From Aliirhizobium wenxiniae (GTDB lineage Bacteria; Pseudomonadota; Alphaproteobacteria; Rhizobiales; Rhizobiaceae): a DNA stretch of 64,000 nucleotides. The DNA lies in contig NZ_JAEUAN010000013.1 in the NCBI RefSeq assembly GCF_019511445.1, positions 118,279-182,278 on the forward strand. Reading direction: 5' to 3'. Below are positions 18,301 to 26,365 of the stretch, piece by piece (within the stretch, counting starts at the first letter, position 1; every line of letters begins with the position of its first letter). A model generated the notes under the pieces. The model worked only from the letters and a program-made list of their open reading frames with translations. It had not been told where the DNA came from and searched no databases. The translations under genes were made by a program, and so were the position numbers.

Positions 18301-18726
18301 ATGAGCGACCTCGAAGTTACCAAAGTCAAGTCCGGTAGCCCTTATGAAGAGAAGGCCAGCTATTCGCGCGTGACCATGGTCGGAGACATGATCTTCGTCT
18401 CCAACACCGCCGGGATCGACTACAAGAGCCGCGTCCTGTCGTCCGACATTCGCGAGCAGACACTGCAGTGCTTCAAGAACATCGAAGGCGCTCTGGCCTC
18501 GGTCGGCGCGACGCTTGCCGATGTCGTTCGTTCGCGCGTCGCCATTCCGCGCGCCGAGGACAAAGAATCTGTTCTGGCCGTTCTGGGCGAAAAATTCCGC
18601 GGTATCGATCCCGCATCGACGATCACCGCCACGCCGCTGGCCGGTGATTACCGCGTCGAAATCGAGGTCACGGCCTATCGTGGCGTCGGCAAGACAGAAG
18701 CCAAATATATCAAGATCGATCTCTAA
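18301..18726 (+). CDS. RidA/YjgF-family enamine/imine deaminase
   Basis: This 141-residue single-domain protein has RidA features: GDMIFVSNTAGID near the N-terminus, QTLQCFKNIEGALASVGA in the middle, RSRVAI with the Arg expected to bind the substrate carboxylate, and a C-terminal VEIEVTAYRG. RidA proteins hydrolyse reactive imines/enamines made by flavin or PLP enzymes, so a place between two flavin amine oxidases makes sense. An AGGGAGA ribosome-binding site precedes the ATG. Confidence 0.88.
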   Translation: MSDLEVTKVKSGSPYEEKASYSRVTMVGDMIFVSNTAGIDYKSRVLSSDIREQTLQCFKNIEGALASVGATLADVVRSRVAIPRAEDKESVLAVLGEKFRGIDPASTITATPLAGDYRVEIEVTAYRGVGKTEAKYIKIDL

Positions 18727-18773
18727 ACCGATCAGGGCATCGGGCCATATCTTCCGTTCGCGGCAGAGGCCTG

Positions 18774-20126
18774 ATGCCTATCGCCATTTTCGAAAGCCGT
18801 TCCATGTCTCTTTCCATTCCGCTTGCCCCGTTTCAGGGCGATGAAGAATTTCCTGCCCAGGCCGATGTCGTTATTATCGGCGGCGGTATCATTGGCGTCG
18901 CGACGGCCCTGACGTTGGCCGAGCGTGGCGTTTCTGTCGCTCTCGTGGAAAAGGGCGTGATTGCCGGCGAACAGTCGGCCCGTAACTGGGGCTGGACGCG
19001 GCAGATGGGGCGTGACGCTGCCGAATTGCCGCTCACCATGGCAAGCTTGCGGCTCTGGTCGCAGATGAACGAGCGGATCGGTGACGAAACCGGCTGGCGC
19101 AGGACCGGTATCACCTATCTCTGCTACAACAAACGCGACATGGATATCTGGGGCGGCTGGTACGAGAAGGGCAAGGCTTACGGTCTGGATTCGCAGATGC
19201 TGACCGGCGGGCAGGTCACCGACCTTCTGCCGGGCTCCGCCGGTGGTTTGATTGGCGGTCTCCACACGCCTTCCGATGGTCGTGCCGAACCGACGATCGC
19301 AGCCGTTGCCATGGCCAATGCAGCCCGGCGCACCGGTGCCCGCATTCTTACCCAATGCGCCGCCCGCGGCGTTGAAAAAAGCGCCGGCAAAATTTCCGCC
19401 GTCATGACCGAGCGCGGCCGTATCGCCTGCTCTTCCGTCGTTCTGGCGGGTGGCGCATGGTCACGGCTGTTTGCCGGCAATATGGGCCTCGATTTCCCCC
19501 AGCTCAAAGTCATGGGCACCGTTGCCCGCGTCACCGGGATCGATGGCATTTCGGACATGCCGGTCGCTGCATCGGACTTCGCCTATCGCAAGCGGCTTGA
19601 TGGCGACTATACGGTCGCCCTGCGCAACGCCAATATCGCTAATATCGTGCCGGACAGTTTCCGCCTCTTTGCTGAATACATGCCGTCCTTCGTTCAGACC
19701 TGGCGCGAACTCAAGCTTCGGGTCGGCAAGACATTTTTGGAAGAAATGTCGATGCCAAAAAGCTGGTCGCTCGATCAGCGCACGCCCTTCGAAGCTATCC
19801 GAACGCTCGATCCGGTTCCGGCTCGCTCCTTCAATCAGAAGGCGCTCGCCAAGCTTGCACGCGCCTATCCGGCCTTCGCCAAGGCGAAGATCGTCAATGA
19901 ATGGGCTGGCATGATGGATGTGACGCCGGATGCCGTGCCGGTCATCAGCGAGATCGCCTCGGTACCGGGCTTCCACATCGCTTCGGGCTTCTCCGGCCAC
20001 GGTTTCGGCATCGGCCCGGGTGCCGGACAATTGATGGCGGATATCGTCATGGGCACGACGCCGCTCGTCGATCCGAAACCCTTCCATATTTCACGGCTGC
20101 GGCCTGCGCTCGCCAAAACGGCATAA
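18774..20126 (+). CDS. FAD-dependent oxidoreductase (DAO family, D-amino-acid dehydrogenase-like)
   Basis: This 450-residue protein has the FAD-binding motif VVIIGGGIIGVATALTLAERG (about 36-56) and an acidic region VALVEKGVIAGEQSARNWG (about 60-78). The RNWGWTRQMGRD segment is characteristic of a DadA/SoxB-like subgroup. The C-terminal motif FSGHGFGIGPGAGQLMAD completes the FAD site. It probably oxidises an amino acid or amine to an imine. The start at 18774 has AGAGG 5 bases upstream; 18804 is an alternative ATG. Confidence 0.85.
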   Translation: MPIAIFESRSMSLSIPLAPFQGDEEFPAQADVVIIGGGIIGVATALTLAERGVSVALVEKGVIAGEQSARNWGWTRQMGRDAAELPLTMASLRLWSQMNERIGDETGWRRTGITYLCYNKRDMDIWGGWYEKGKAYGLDSQMLTGGQVTDLLPGSAGGLIGGLHTPSDGRAEPTIAAVAMANAARRTGARILTQCAARGVEKSAGKISAVMTERGRIACSSVVLAGGAWSRLFAGNMGLDFPQLKVMGTVARVTGIDGISDMPVAASDFAYRKRLDGDYTVALRNANIANIVPDSFRLFAEYMPSFVQTWRELKLRVGKTFLEEMSMPKSWSLDQRTPFEAIRTLDPVPARSFNQKALAKLARAYPAFAKAKIVNEWAGMMDVTPDAVPVISEIASVPGFHIASGFSGHGFGIGPGAGQLMADIVMGTTPLVDPKPFHISRLRPALAKTA

Positions 20127-20143
20127 CAATCGGGATCGAGAAA

Positions 20144-20842
20144 ATGGCCGATGTTGGAAAACCTGTCGTGATGATCAGCGGCGCGTCGCGCGGGATTGGT
20201 GCTGCGACGGCGCAAGCCATGCTGGAGGCCGGCTGGAGCGTCAGCCTCGGCATGCGGGATCCGTCCGCCTCGAAATTTTCGGGAGAGCCGGTTCTCAACT
20301 GCAGATACGACGCGCTTGATCCGCAGTCGGAGCGTGACTGGGTCTCGCAGACCGTGGAGCATTTCGGTGGAGTGGATGCGCTGGTGCTGAATGCCGGCAT
20401 CATGATGAAGAAGACGGTTCTCGAAGCTTCGGACGCCGATTTCGATCTCATGTTCGGGGTCAACGTAAAGTCGCCGATGCGGCTGAGCCAGTTGGCATGG
20501 CCGCATCTCGAAAAGCTCCCCGGTCGTATCGTGGTCATGTCATCGCTCTCGGGAAAACGGGTTCGCTCCGCCGGCGCCGGGCTTTACGGCATGTCGAAAT
20601 TTGCGCTGACCGCACTTTCCCAAGCGCTGCGACAATGCGGCAAGGAGAGCGGCGTGCGGTCCACGGCGATCTGCCCGAGCTACGTTGCAACCGACATGGC
20701 GCAAGGCCTCACCAGTGCATCGGAGGCCGAACTGACCCGTCCGCAGGATATCGCCACGATCATACGAACGGTCCTGTCGCTTCCAGCTTCCGCCAGCATT
20801 TCCGATGTGCCGGTAAACTGGGCCGTCGAGGAATGCTACTAA
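20144..20842 (+). CDS. short-chain dehydrogenase/reductase
   Basis: This 232-residue classical SDR has the cofactor loop GASRGIG (13-19), LNAG at 82-85 in place of the usual NNAG, and catalytic Ser133/134, Tyr148 and Lys152 (YGMSK). It starts 17 bp after the second flavoprotein in the same operon. It could reduce or oxidise a carbonyl product of the pathway; the substrate is not evident. Confidence 0.85.
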   Translation: MADVGKPVVMISGASRGIGAATAQAMLEAGWSVSLGMRDPSASKFSGEPVLNCRYDALDPQSERDWVSQTVEHFGGVDALVLNAGIMMKKTVLEASDADFDLMFGVNVKSPMRLSQLAWPHLEKLPGRIVVMSSLSGKRVRSAGAGLYGMSKFALTALSQALRQCGKESGVRSTAICPSYVATDMAQGLTSASEAELTRPQDIATIIRTVLSLPASASISDVPVNWAVEECY

Positions 20843-20898
20843 AGCTCATCTGGGGCCGCAGCGGATATCTGTTGTACCCCGCAGGTGATGCCGTATTC

Positions 20899-20941
20899 TG
20901 TCAATCCATGACAAATGCCATGTCTTCAAGGTCGAGACATG
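20899..20941. promoter_or_regulatory. two inverted repeats upstream of the GAF-Fis regulator
   Basis: TGTCA-5-TGACA (20899-20913) and CATGTCT-9-AGACATG (20919-20941) lie just before the regulator start. A related TGAC-4-GTCA repeat (21965-21976) lies upstream of the aldehyde dehydrogenase. They could be operators for the Fis-type helix-turn-helix of the regulator (inference). Confidence 0.35.
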
Positions 20942-20960
20942 GCTGATCGGAGTGCGACTG

Positions 20961-21905
20961 ATGACAAGCCGAGAGGTGCATATCGAACGCATTCGTGACG
21001 CTGTCGCCAGTGGTGAGGCGTCACGTTCGGTTCTTGCGGCATCTTGGGGGCGCTGCATTTCTCTCTACGGCCTTGATCCGGCAAATGCCGCGTCTGCTCG
21101 TGTCCTCAACCATGCCGAACTTGATATGGCACGAGAGGCTTCTGCTAAGCTCCTATATGTCGGGCGCCCCGTCGTCGATCGCTTGCGGCTGTTGGCCGGC
21201 GCAGGTGTGTGCCTTCTATGGGCCGATGCGGATGGCGTGCCGCTGCAATCATGGGCGAGTGACGCCGATGCGGGTGACCTCAGACGCCTCGGGCTTTGGC
21301 CTGGCGTCGATTGGAGCGAGCGAAGCGAAGGAACCAATGGCATCGGGACCTGCCTTGTCGAAAAACGTCCCATCGTCATCCGCCATGACCAGCACTTCTT
21401 TCCGCGCGAGGCGCGGATTACCTGCCTCGTTGCGCCGATATTCGATCATATGGGCGTTTTGCGAGGTGCGTTGAACGCAACCATCTATGGTGGCAACCAG
21501 GAGCCCGGCTGGGTGGAACTGCTCTTCGCTGCCATATGCGATGCCGCACAGGAAATCGAAACCGAGTATTTTCACCACGCATTCGAGGGTTCGCGGATTT
21601 TGTCCATCGGAGGGCGCCGCGGGGCGGCGCTGATCGCCGTCGACCATGACGAGATCCTGCTTGGCGCCTCCAGAACGGCCCGGGCGACGCTCGGCGTGAA
21701 CGATATCCTGATCAAGGACGGCTGCTGTGTCACGGATCTTTTCGAAACCGATCCGGATGATCTTACCGGAGCCGAGCGCGGTGTCTTGCGACGCGCCCTG
21801 ACGCGACATCGGGGCAATGTGACTGCGGCAGCCCGCACGCTCGATATCAGTCTTGCGACGATGAAACGGAAAATGCAGCAGCACCGTCTGCACCGTAAAA
21901 TGTAA
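20961..21905 (+). CDS. GAF-domain regulator with Fis-type HTH, lacking an AAA+ domain
   Basis: This 314-residue protein starts at the ATG at 20961 (CGGAG upstream); a GTG at 20952 is in frame. The N-terminal half resembles the sensory part of AcoR-type activators: SRSVLAASWGRC near the start and a GAF domain at about 65-190 with WSERSEGTNGIGTCL. The C-terminus is a Fis-like HTH (TRHRGNVTAAARTLDIS). The central AAA+ sigma-54-activating domain is absent (no Walker or GAFTGA motif), so it cannot act as a classical sigma-54 activator. It lies between the SDR and the aldehyde dehydrogenase and probably controls the latter. Confidence 0.8.
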   Translation: MTSREVHIERIRDAVASGEASRSVLAASWGRCISLYGLDPANAASARVLNHAELDMAREASAKLLYVGRPVVDRLRLLAGAGVCLLWADADGVPLQSWASDADAGDLRRLGLWPGVDWSERSEGTNGIGTCLVEKRPIVIRHDQHFFPREARITCLVAPIFDHMGVLRGALNATIYGGNQEPGWVELLFAAICDAAQEIETEYFHHAFEGSRILSIGGRRGAALIAVDHDEILLGASRTARATLGVNDILIKDGCCVTDLFETDPDDLTGAERGVLRRALTRHRGNVTAAARTLDISLATMKRKMQQHRLHRKM

Positions 21906-21918
21906 AATCCAAACAACC

Positions 21919-21934
21919 GGCTCATGAATGAGCC
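21919..21934 (+). terminator. terminator hairpin after the GAF-Fis regulator
   Basis: GGCTCA-TGAA-TGAGCC forms a 6-bp stem with a tetraloop, extended outward by AAC/GTT pairs. It lies 14 bp after the regulator stop and is followed by AGTTCTT. It separates the regulator from the aldehyde dehydrogenase gene. Confidence 0.5.
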
Positions 21935-22042
21935 AGTTCTTCCATGGGAATGCCGCCGATTGGATGACAATCGTCAATTGGCGCGGCAATTTTCGATGCC
22001 CGGCGGAGACCGGAGCATTGAGTTTCTTGAGGAGGAAACATC

Positions 22043-23521
22043 ATGAACATGATCAATCTGCGTCCCCGTGCGGACGCCTTTTCCAGCGCGCCCACCAATT
22101 ACCGGAACTATGTCGACGGTGCCTTCGTCGATGGTGGAACGGAATGGATCGACGTGTCCAACCCGGCGACCGGTACATTGCTCGGCCGCATTCCCGATAG
22201 CGATGCAAGTGTCGTTGACGCGGCCGTCGCTGCCGCACGTCGCGCCCAACCGGCATGGGAGAAGCTGCCGGCGATCGAGCGCGCCAACTATCTGCGCAAG
22301 ATTTCCGCGAAGATCCGTGAGCACAGGCTCGAACTCGCCGACATCATCATCCGCGAACAGGGCAAGGTTCGCGGTCTGGCGCAGGTAGAGGTAGACTTCA
22401 CCGCCGACTATATCGACTACATGGCCGAGTGGGCACGCCGGATCGAGGGCGAAGTTCTGACCAGCGACCGCCCGAATGAAACCATGCTGCTGTTGCGCAA
22501 GCCTGTCGGCGTTGTAGCTGGCATCCTGCCCTGGAACTTCCCGTTCTTCCTGATCGCGCGCAAAATGGCGCCGGCACTGGTGACCGGAAACACGATCGTC
22601 ATCAAGCCGAGCGAAGAGACGCCGATCAATGCCTATGTGTTCGCAGAACTTCTGGCTGAGACCGATCTTCCTGCCGGTGTCTTCAATCTGGTCGGCGGCC
22701 ACGGTCGCGTTTCCGGCGAAGCGCTCGCAAGCCATCCGGGCATCGACCTCATTACCTTTACCGGCAGCGTTGCCACCGGTTCCCACATCATGCAGCTGGC
22801 CGGCAAGAACCTGACCAAGGTCAATCTCGAACTCGGTGGAAAGGCCCCGGCAATCGTCCTGGCTGATGCCGATCTCGATCTGGCCGCCAAGGCGATCTTC
22901 GATTCGCGAGTGATCAATACCGGACAGGTCTGCAATTGCGCTGAACGCGTCTATGTCGAACGTTCCGTGCATGATGCGCTCGTTGCCAAGCTGAAAGTCC
23001 ATTTCGAAGCGACGCGTTATGGCGACCCTTCCGTCGAAGCGGATCTGCATATGGGTCCGCTGGTCAACAAAGCCGGTCTCGACAAGGTTGCTCATGCCGT
23101 GGAAACCGCCCGCAGCCAGGGCGCGACGGTTCTATTGGGCGGCAAGATCGCCGACAAGGGGCAGGGCTTACACTACGAGCCGACGATCATTACCGGTGCA
23201 ACAGCCGAAATGGACATCATGAAGCGGGAAACTTTTGGTCCCGTCTTGCCGATCCAGGCCGTCGACAGCCTCGATGAAGCCATCGCGCTCGCAAACGATT
23301 CCGACTACGGCCTGACATCATCCATCTATACGTCGAACCTCAATGCCGCGATGCGGGCCTCGCGCGAACTAAAGTTCGGCGAAACCTATATCAACCGCGA
23401 AAACTTCGAGGCCATGCAGGGCTTTCATGCCGGGCGCCGCAAATCCGGGATCGGCGGGGCCGACGGCAAGCACGGCCTTTACGAATTCACCGTGACCCAC
23501 GCCGTTTATATCCAGTCCTAA
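22043..23521 (+). CDS. NAD-dependent aldehyde dehydrogenase, AldA-like
   Basis: This full-length 492-residue ALDH has oxyanion Asn165 (PWNFP), the cofactor loop FTGSVATG (239-246), catalytic Glu263 (LELGGKAP) and nucleophile Cys297 (NTGQVCNC). The C-terminal NRENFEAMQGFHAGRRKSG followed by GIGGADGKHGLYEF closely resembles lactaldehyde/glycolaldehyde dehydrogenase AldA of enteric bacteria. It would oxidise an aldehyde from the pathway to a carboxylate. A strong GAGGAGG ribosome-binding site precedes the ATG. It is monocistronic between two hairpins. Confidence 0.88.
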   Translation: MNMINLRPRADAFSSAPTNYRNYVDGAFVDGGTEWIDVSNPATGTLLGRIPDSDASVVDAAVAAARRAQPAWEKLPAIERANYLRKISAKIREHRLELADIIIREQGKVRGLAQVEVDFTADYIDYMAEWARRIEGEVLTSDRPNETMLLLRKPVGVVAGILPWNFPFFLIARKMAPALVTGNTIVIKPSEETPINAYVFAELLAETDLPAGVFNLVGGHGRVSGEALASHPGIDLITFTGSVATGSHIMQLAGKNLTKVNLELGGKAPAIVLADADLDLAAKAIFDSRVINTGQVCNCAERVYVERSVHDALVAKLKVHFEATRYGDPSVEADLHMGPLVNKAGLDKVAHAVETARSQGATVLLGGKIADKGQGLHYEPTIITGATAEMDIMKRETFGPVLPIQAVDSLDEAIALANDSDYGLTSSIYTSNLNAAMRASRELKFGETYINRENFEAMQGFHAGRRKSGIGGADGKHGLYEFTVTHAVYIQS

Positions 23522-23532
23522 CCCAGATATTC

Positions 23533-23558
23533 GAGATGGTGCCGCGCGGCACCATCTC
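23533..23558 (+). terminator. hairpin after the aldehyde dehydrogenase
   Basis: GAGATGGTGCC and GGCACCATCTC pair perfectly over 11 bp around a GCGC loop, 12 bp after the ALDH stop. A run of six T lies about 30 bp further on rather than directly after the stem, so termination may be Rho-assisted or the hairpin may protect the transcript. Confidence 0.55.
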
Positions 23559-23642
23559 CAGCCGGACCGTCATTTGCGCATCACTTAATTTTTTCTGGAG
23601 TGTGTGTTCATGCTGAACCGCGACTGACCTGCTACTGAAGTT

Positions 23643-24572
23643 TCATCCGGCTGCGATTAGAGCTTGGGCTGTTTTTGCTACGCCAAATGGCGGGGTGGAA
23701 GGAACCGGCGGAAACGCGAAGCTTCCACATTGCGTAGCGTTGTAGCCGGTTGCGGCTATGATCCCGGCATAGTCTGCCGGGGTTTGGTATCCGAGCGATG
23801 AGTGCGGCCGGAAATTCCTATAGTCGTCGGCCCATTCCGCAATGGCATTGCGAGTATGATCGAGCCCAAAGAACAGGCTCTCGTTGAGCAGTTCGTCGCG
23901 CATTCTGCCGTTGAAACTCTCGACATAGCCGTTTTGCATTGGCCTCCCCGGCGCGATGTAATGCCACTCGACCTTGTGATCCTTCGACCAGGCAAGGATG
24001 GCATTCGAGGTCAGTTCGGTCCCGTTGTCTGAGACAATCATGCCGGGTTTGCCACGCCGCTCGATAAGTGCCGTCAGTTCTCGCGCGACACGGCGACCTC
24101 ATATCGAAGTGTCCGGGATCGCTGCCAGGCATTCGCGTGTGACGTCGTCGACCACATTGAGGATGCGGAAGCGCCTGCCGCAGGCGAATTGATCGTGGAC
24201 GAAATCCAAAGACCAGCGGGCATTGGCCTTTGCTTCCACGAGGATCGGCGCACGCGTGCCAACAGCACGACGTCTGGCTTTGCGCTTGCGCACGGAAAGA
24301 CCTTCCTCGCGATAGAGCCGGTGGATGCGATTGACACCGGACGGCTCCCCATCGCGCCGAAGTAAGATGAACAATCGACGATAGCCAAACCGGCGGCGCT
24401 CATTGGCCAGTTCGCGTAGCTTCGCTCGCAACTCGACCTCCGGCGGTCGAGAGGATCGATAGCGGATCGTCTTTCGGTCCGCGGACATGATCTGACAGGC
24501 CCGCCGTTCCGAAAGGCCCATGGTGGTCTTCAGGTGCGTGACGGCTTCACGCTTGGCGGCAGGCCCTACCAT
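23643..24572 (-). pseudogene. IS3-family transposase OrfB, interrupted by an in-frame stop
   Basis: The N-terminal part (24572 down to 24099) carries the IS3 OrfB helix-turn-helix region and the first catalytic Asp (SLDFVHDQF). A TGA at 24101-24099 then interrupts the frame between DTSI and GRRVARELTALIERRG. The same frame continues to 23643 with the second Asp (MIVSDNGTEL) and the Glu (NGYVESFNGRM). The lesion is therefore a single nonsense change, not a frameshift. The truncated product lacks two of the three DDE residues. Confidence 0.85.
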
Positions 24573-24832
24573 TTTTTTGAAAGAAGCTCGCGAAGTGCGG
24601 CTGTATCCAGCATCTGTTCGGCGAGCAGTTTCTTCAGCTTGGCGTTCTCGTCCTCCAATGCCTTCAGTCGCTTGGCCTCAGACACCTCCATGCCGCCGTA
24701 TTTGGCTTTCCAGTTATAAAAGGTCGCCTCGGAAATCCCATGTTTGCGGCAAAGATCAACGGCCTTAACGCCCGCCTCCTGCTCCTTCAGCACCCCAATA
24801 ATCTGCTCTTCCGTAAATCTCTGCTTCTTCAT
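24566..24832 (-). CDS. IS3-family transposase OrfA
   Basis: This 88-residue protein has the typical OrfA start (KKQRFTEEQIIGVLKEQE), a helix-turn-helix (VDLCRKHGISEATFYNWKAK) and a C-terminal leucine-zipper-like coiled coil (LKALEDENAKLKKLLAEQ). It binds the IS ends and is normally joined to OrfB by a programmed -1 frameshift. It ends at a TAG immediately after the slippery run at 24572-24578. It appears intact. Confidence 0.88.
   Translation of the reverse strand: MKKQRFTEEQIIGVLKEQEAGVKAVDLCRKHGISEATFYNWKAKYGGMEVSEAKRLKALEDENAKLKKLLAEQMLDTAALRELLSKKW
24572..24578 (-). other. slippery A7 run for programmed -1 frameshift between OrfA and OrfB
   Basis: On the coding strand the sequence reads TCAAAAAAATGGTAG. 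Seven consecutive A residues lie just before the OrfA stop, and OrfB is open in the -1 frame through this point. This is the standard arrangement for making the OrfAB fusion transposase in the IS3 family. Confidence 0.7.
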
Positions 24833-25089
24833 AAGTCCGTCCTCAATGGGCCGAACTCTAATCCATTCTGGAGGAAGTTCTCAGTAGCAGGTCTTCAGAT
24901 CAACAAGAGGCTGGAATGCCGGCAATATCTGGTTTTGTCTAATCGCTTCTTTCAGGTCGCTTTTATTCGGTACAAATTTAAGCATTATTATTTTTGCTCG
25001 ACGAACATTATCAAGTACTTATGCAGCGGCACAATTATGCACTAAACGAGCATAAACTACCGTAAACATAAACACTTTGATCTTGTTGC

Positions 25090-25135
25090 TGATCCCCAAG
25101 TCCACTCCGGAATTTCGGAGGTTTTGTGGGGATCA
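25090..25135. repeat. nested inverted repeat downstream of dgoD
   Basis: The outer arms TGATCCCCA (25090-25098) and TGGGGATCA (25127-25135) are perfect complements. Between them lies an inner pair CTCCG (25105-25109) and CGGAG (25116-25120). The structure sits 35 bp beyond the dgoD stop in an AT-rich stretch (24894-25170) between the IS3 end and dgoD that holds no convincing gene. It may terminate the dgoD transcript or be a scar of another mobile element. Confidence 0.5.
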
Positions 25136-25170
25136 AAGAGCTCTGAACACCTAGAGCAGACTCGGCATCT

Positions 25171-26319
25171 TTACCACTCGGCAACACTACCGTCTTCGTG
25201 GCGCCAGATCGGGTTACGCCAGCGATGGCCTTCTTTGGCGCGCCCGATGACATATTGCTCGTCCACCTCGACGCCCAGGCCCGGCCCCTGCGGGATCGAG
25301 ACGAAACCGTCGGCATAATGGAACACCTCCTTGTTGGAGATGTAATCGAGGATGTCATTGCCCTTGTTGTAATGGATGCCGAGGCTCTGTTCCTGAATGA
25401 AGGCGTTATAGCTGACGGCATCGACCTGAAGGCAGGCCGCCAACGCAATCGGCCCGAGCGGGCAATGCGGCGCGACCGCGACGTCATAGGCTTCCGCCAT
25501 GGCTGCGATCTTGCGGCATTCGGTGATGCCGCCGGCGTGGCTGAGGTCGGGCTGAATGATGTCGACATAACCGTCGGACAGGACCTGCTTGAAATCCCAG
25601 CGCGAGAACAGGCGTTCGCCGAGTGCAATCGGCGTCGAGCAATGGTTGGCGATTTCCTTCAGAGCTTCTCGATTTTCTGAAAGGACCGGCTCTTCAATGA
25701 AGAGAAGATTATAGGGCTGCAATTCCTTGGCCAGAACTTTTGCCATCGGCCTGTGGACACGGCCATGGAAATCGACGCCTATGCCGATATGCGGACCGAT
25801 GGCCTCGCGGATGATGGCTATCGTTTCGACAGCCTTCTCGACCTTGTCCCAGGTATCGACGATCTGCATTTCTTCGCAGCCGTTGAGCTTGATCGCCTTG
25901 AAACCACGCGCGACCACATCCTTGGCATTGTTGGCGACGTCGGAGGGACGGTCGCCGCCGATCCAGGAATAAATTTTGATCTTGTCGCGCACCTGGCCGC
26001 CGAGCAGTGAATGGATCGGCTGGCCCAGCGCCTTGCCCTTGATGTCCCAAAGCGCCTGATCGATGCCGGAAATGGCGGACATATGAATGGCTCCGCCGCG
26101 ATAAAAACCACCGCGATACATGACCTGCCAATGATCCTCGATCAGGAAAGGATCCTTGCCGATCAGGTAATCTTCCAGCTCGTGAACGGCGGCCTGAACC
26201 GTCAGCGCGCGACCTTCCACGACCGGCTCGCCCCAGCCGACAATGCCCTCGTCGGTCTCGATCTTCAGGAACAACCAACGCGGCGGAACGATATAGGTGG
26301 TCAGTTTGGTGATTTTCAT
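25171..26319 (-). CDS. dgoD: D-galactonate dehydratase
   Basis: This 382-residue enolase-superfamily enzyme starts at the ATG at 26319; an ATG three codons earlier is possible. The catalytic set matches enterobacterial DgoD in both identity and numbering: metal ligands Asp183, Glu209 and Glu235, and catalytic His185 (VDFHGR) and His285 (APHCPLGP). The N-terminal KIETDEGIVGWGEPV and the end WRNPIWRHEDGSVAEW are also hallmarks. It dehydrates D-galactonate to 2-dehydro-3-deoxy-D-galactonate. The regulator gene lies 46 bp upstream on the same strand. Confidence 0.93.
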   Translation of the reverse strand: MKITKLTTYIVPPRWLFLKIETDEGIVGWGEPVVEGRALTVQAAVHELEDYLIGKDPFLIEDHWQVMYRGGFYRGGAIHMSAISGIDQALWDIKGKALGQPIHSLLGGQVRDKIKIYSWIGGDRPSDVANNAKDVVARGFKAIKLNGCEEMQIVDTWDKVEKAVETIAIIREAIGPHIGIGVDFHGRVHRPMAKVLAKELQPYNLLFIEEPVLSENREALKEIANHCSTPIALGERLFSRWDFKQVLSDGYVDIIQPDLSHAGGITECRKIAAMAEAYDVAVAPHCPLGPIALAACLQVDAVSYNAFIQEQSLGIHYNKGNDILDYISNKEVFHYADGFVSIPQGPGLGVEVDEQYVIGRAKEGHRWRNPIWRHEDGSVAEW

Positions 26320-26365
26320 GCGTTTCACTCTGTAATGAGGTCAGAACGGCGAAAAACGCCGGGTT

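Larger units (their letters stand above)
23626..24893 (-). mobile_element. IS3-family (IS407-like) insertion sequence, inactivated
   Basis: This element of about 1.27 kb is bounded by the 13-bp inverted repeat GACCTGCTACTGA (23626-23638; complement at 24881-24893), and similarity continues inward with mismatches. It contains overlapping orfA and orfB on the minus strand. No direct target duplication is visible outside the repeats (GACT versus TTCA), which suggests an old insertion or recombination. The transposase reading frame has a nonsense codon, so autonomous movement is unlikely. Confidence 0.85.

Noticed and set aside
23622..24897. Target-site duplication flanking the IS3 element
   Set aside because: The bases outside the inverted repeats (GACT versus TTCA) do not match.
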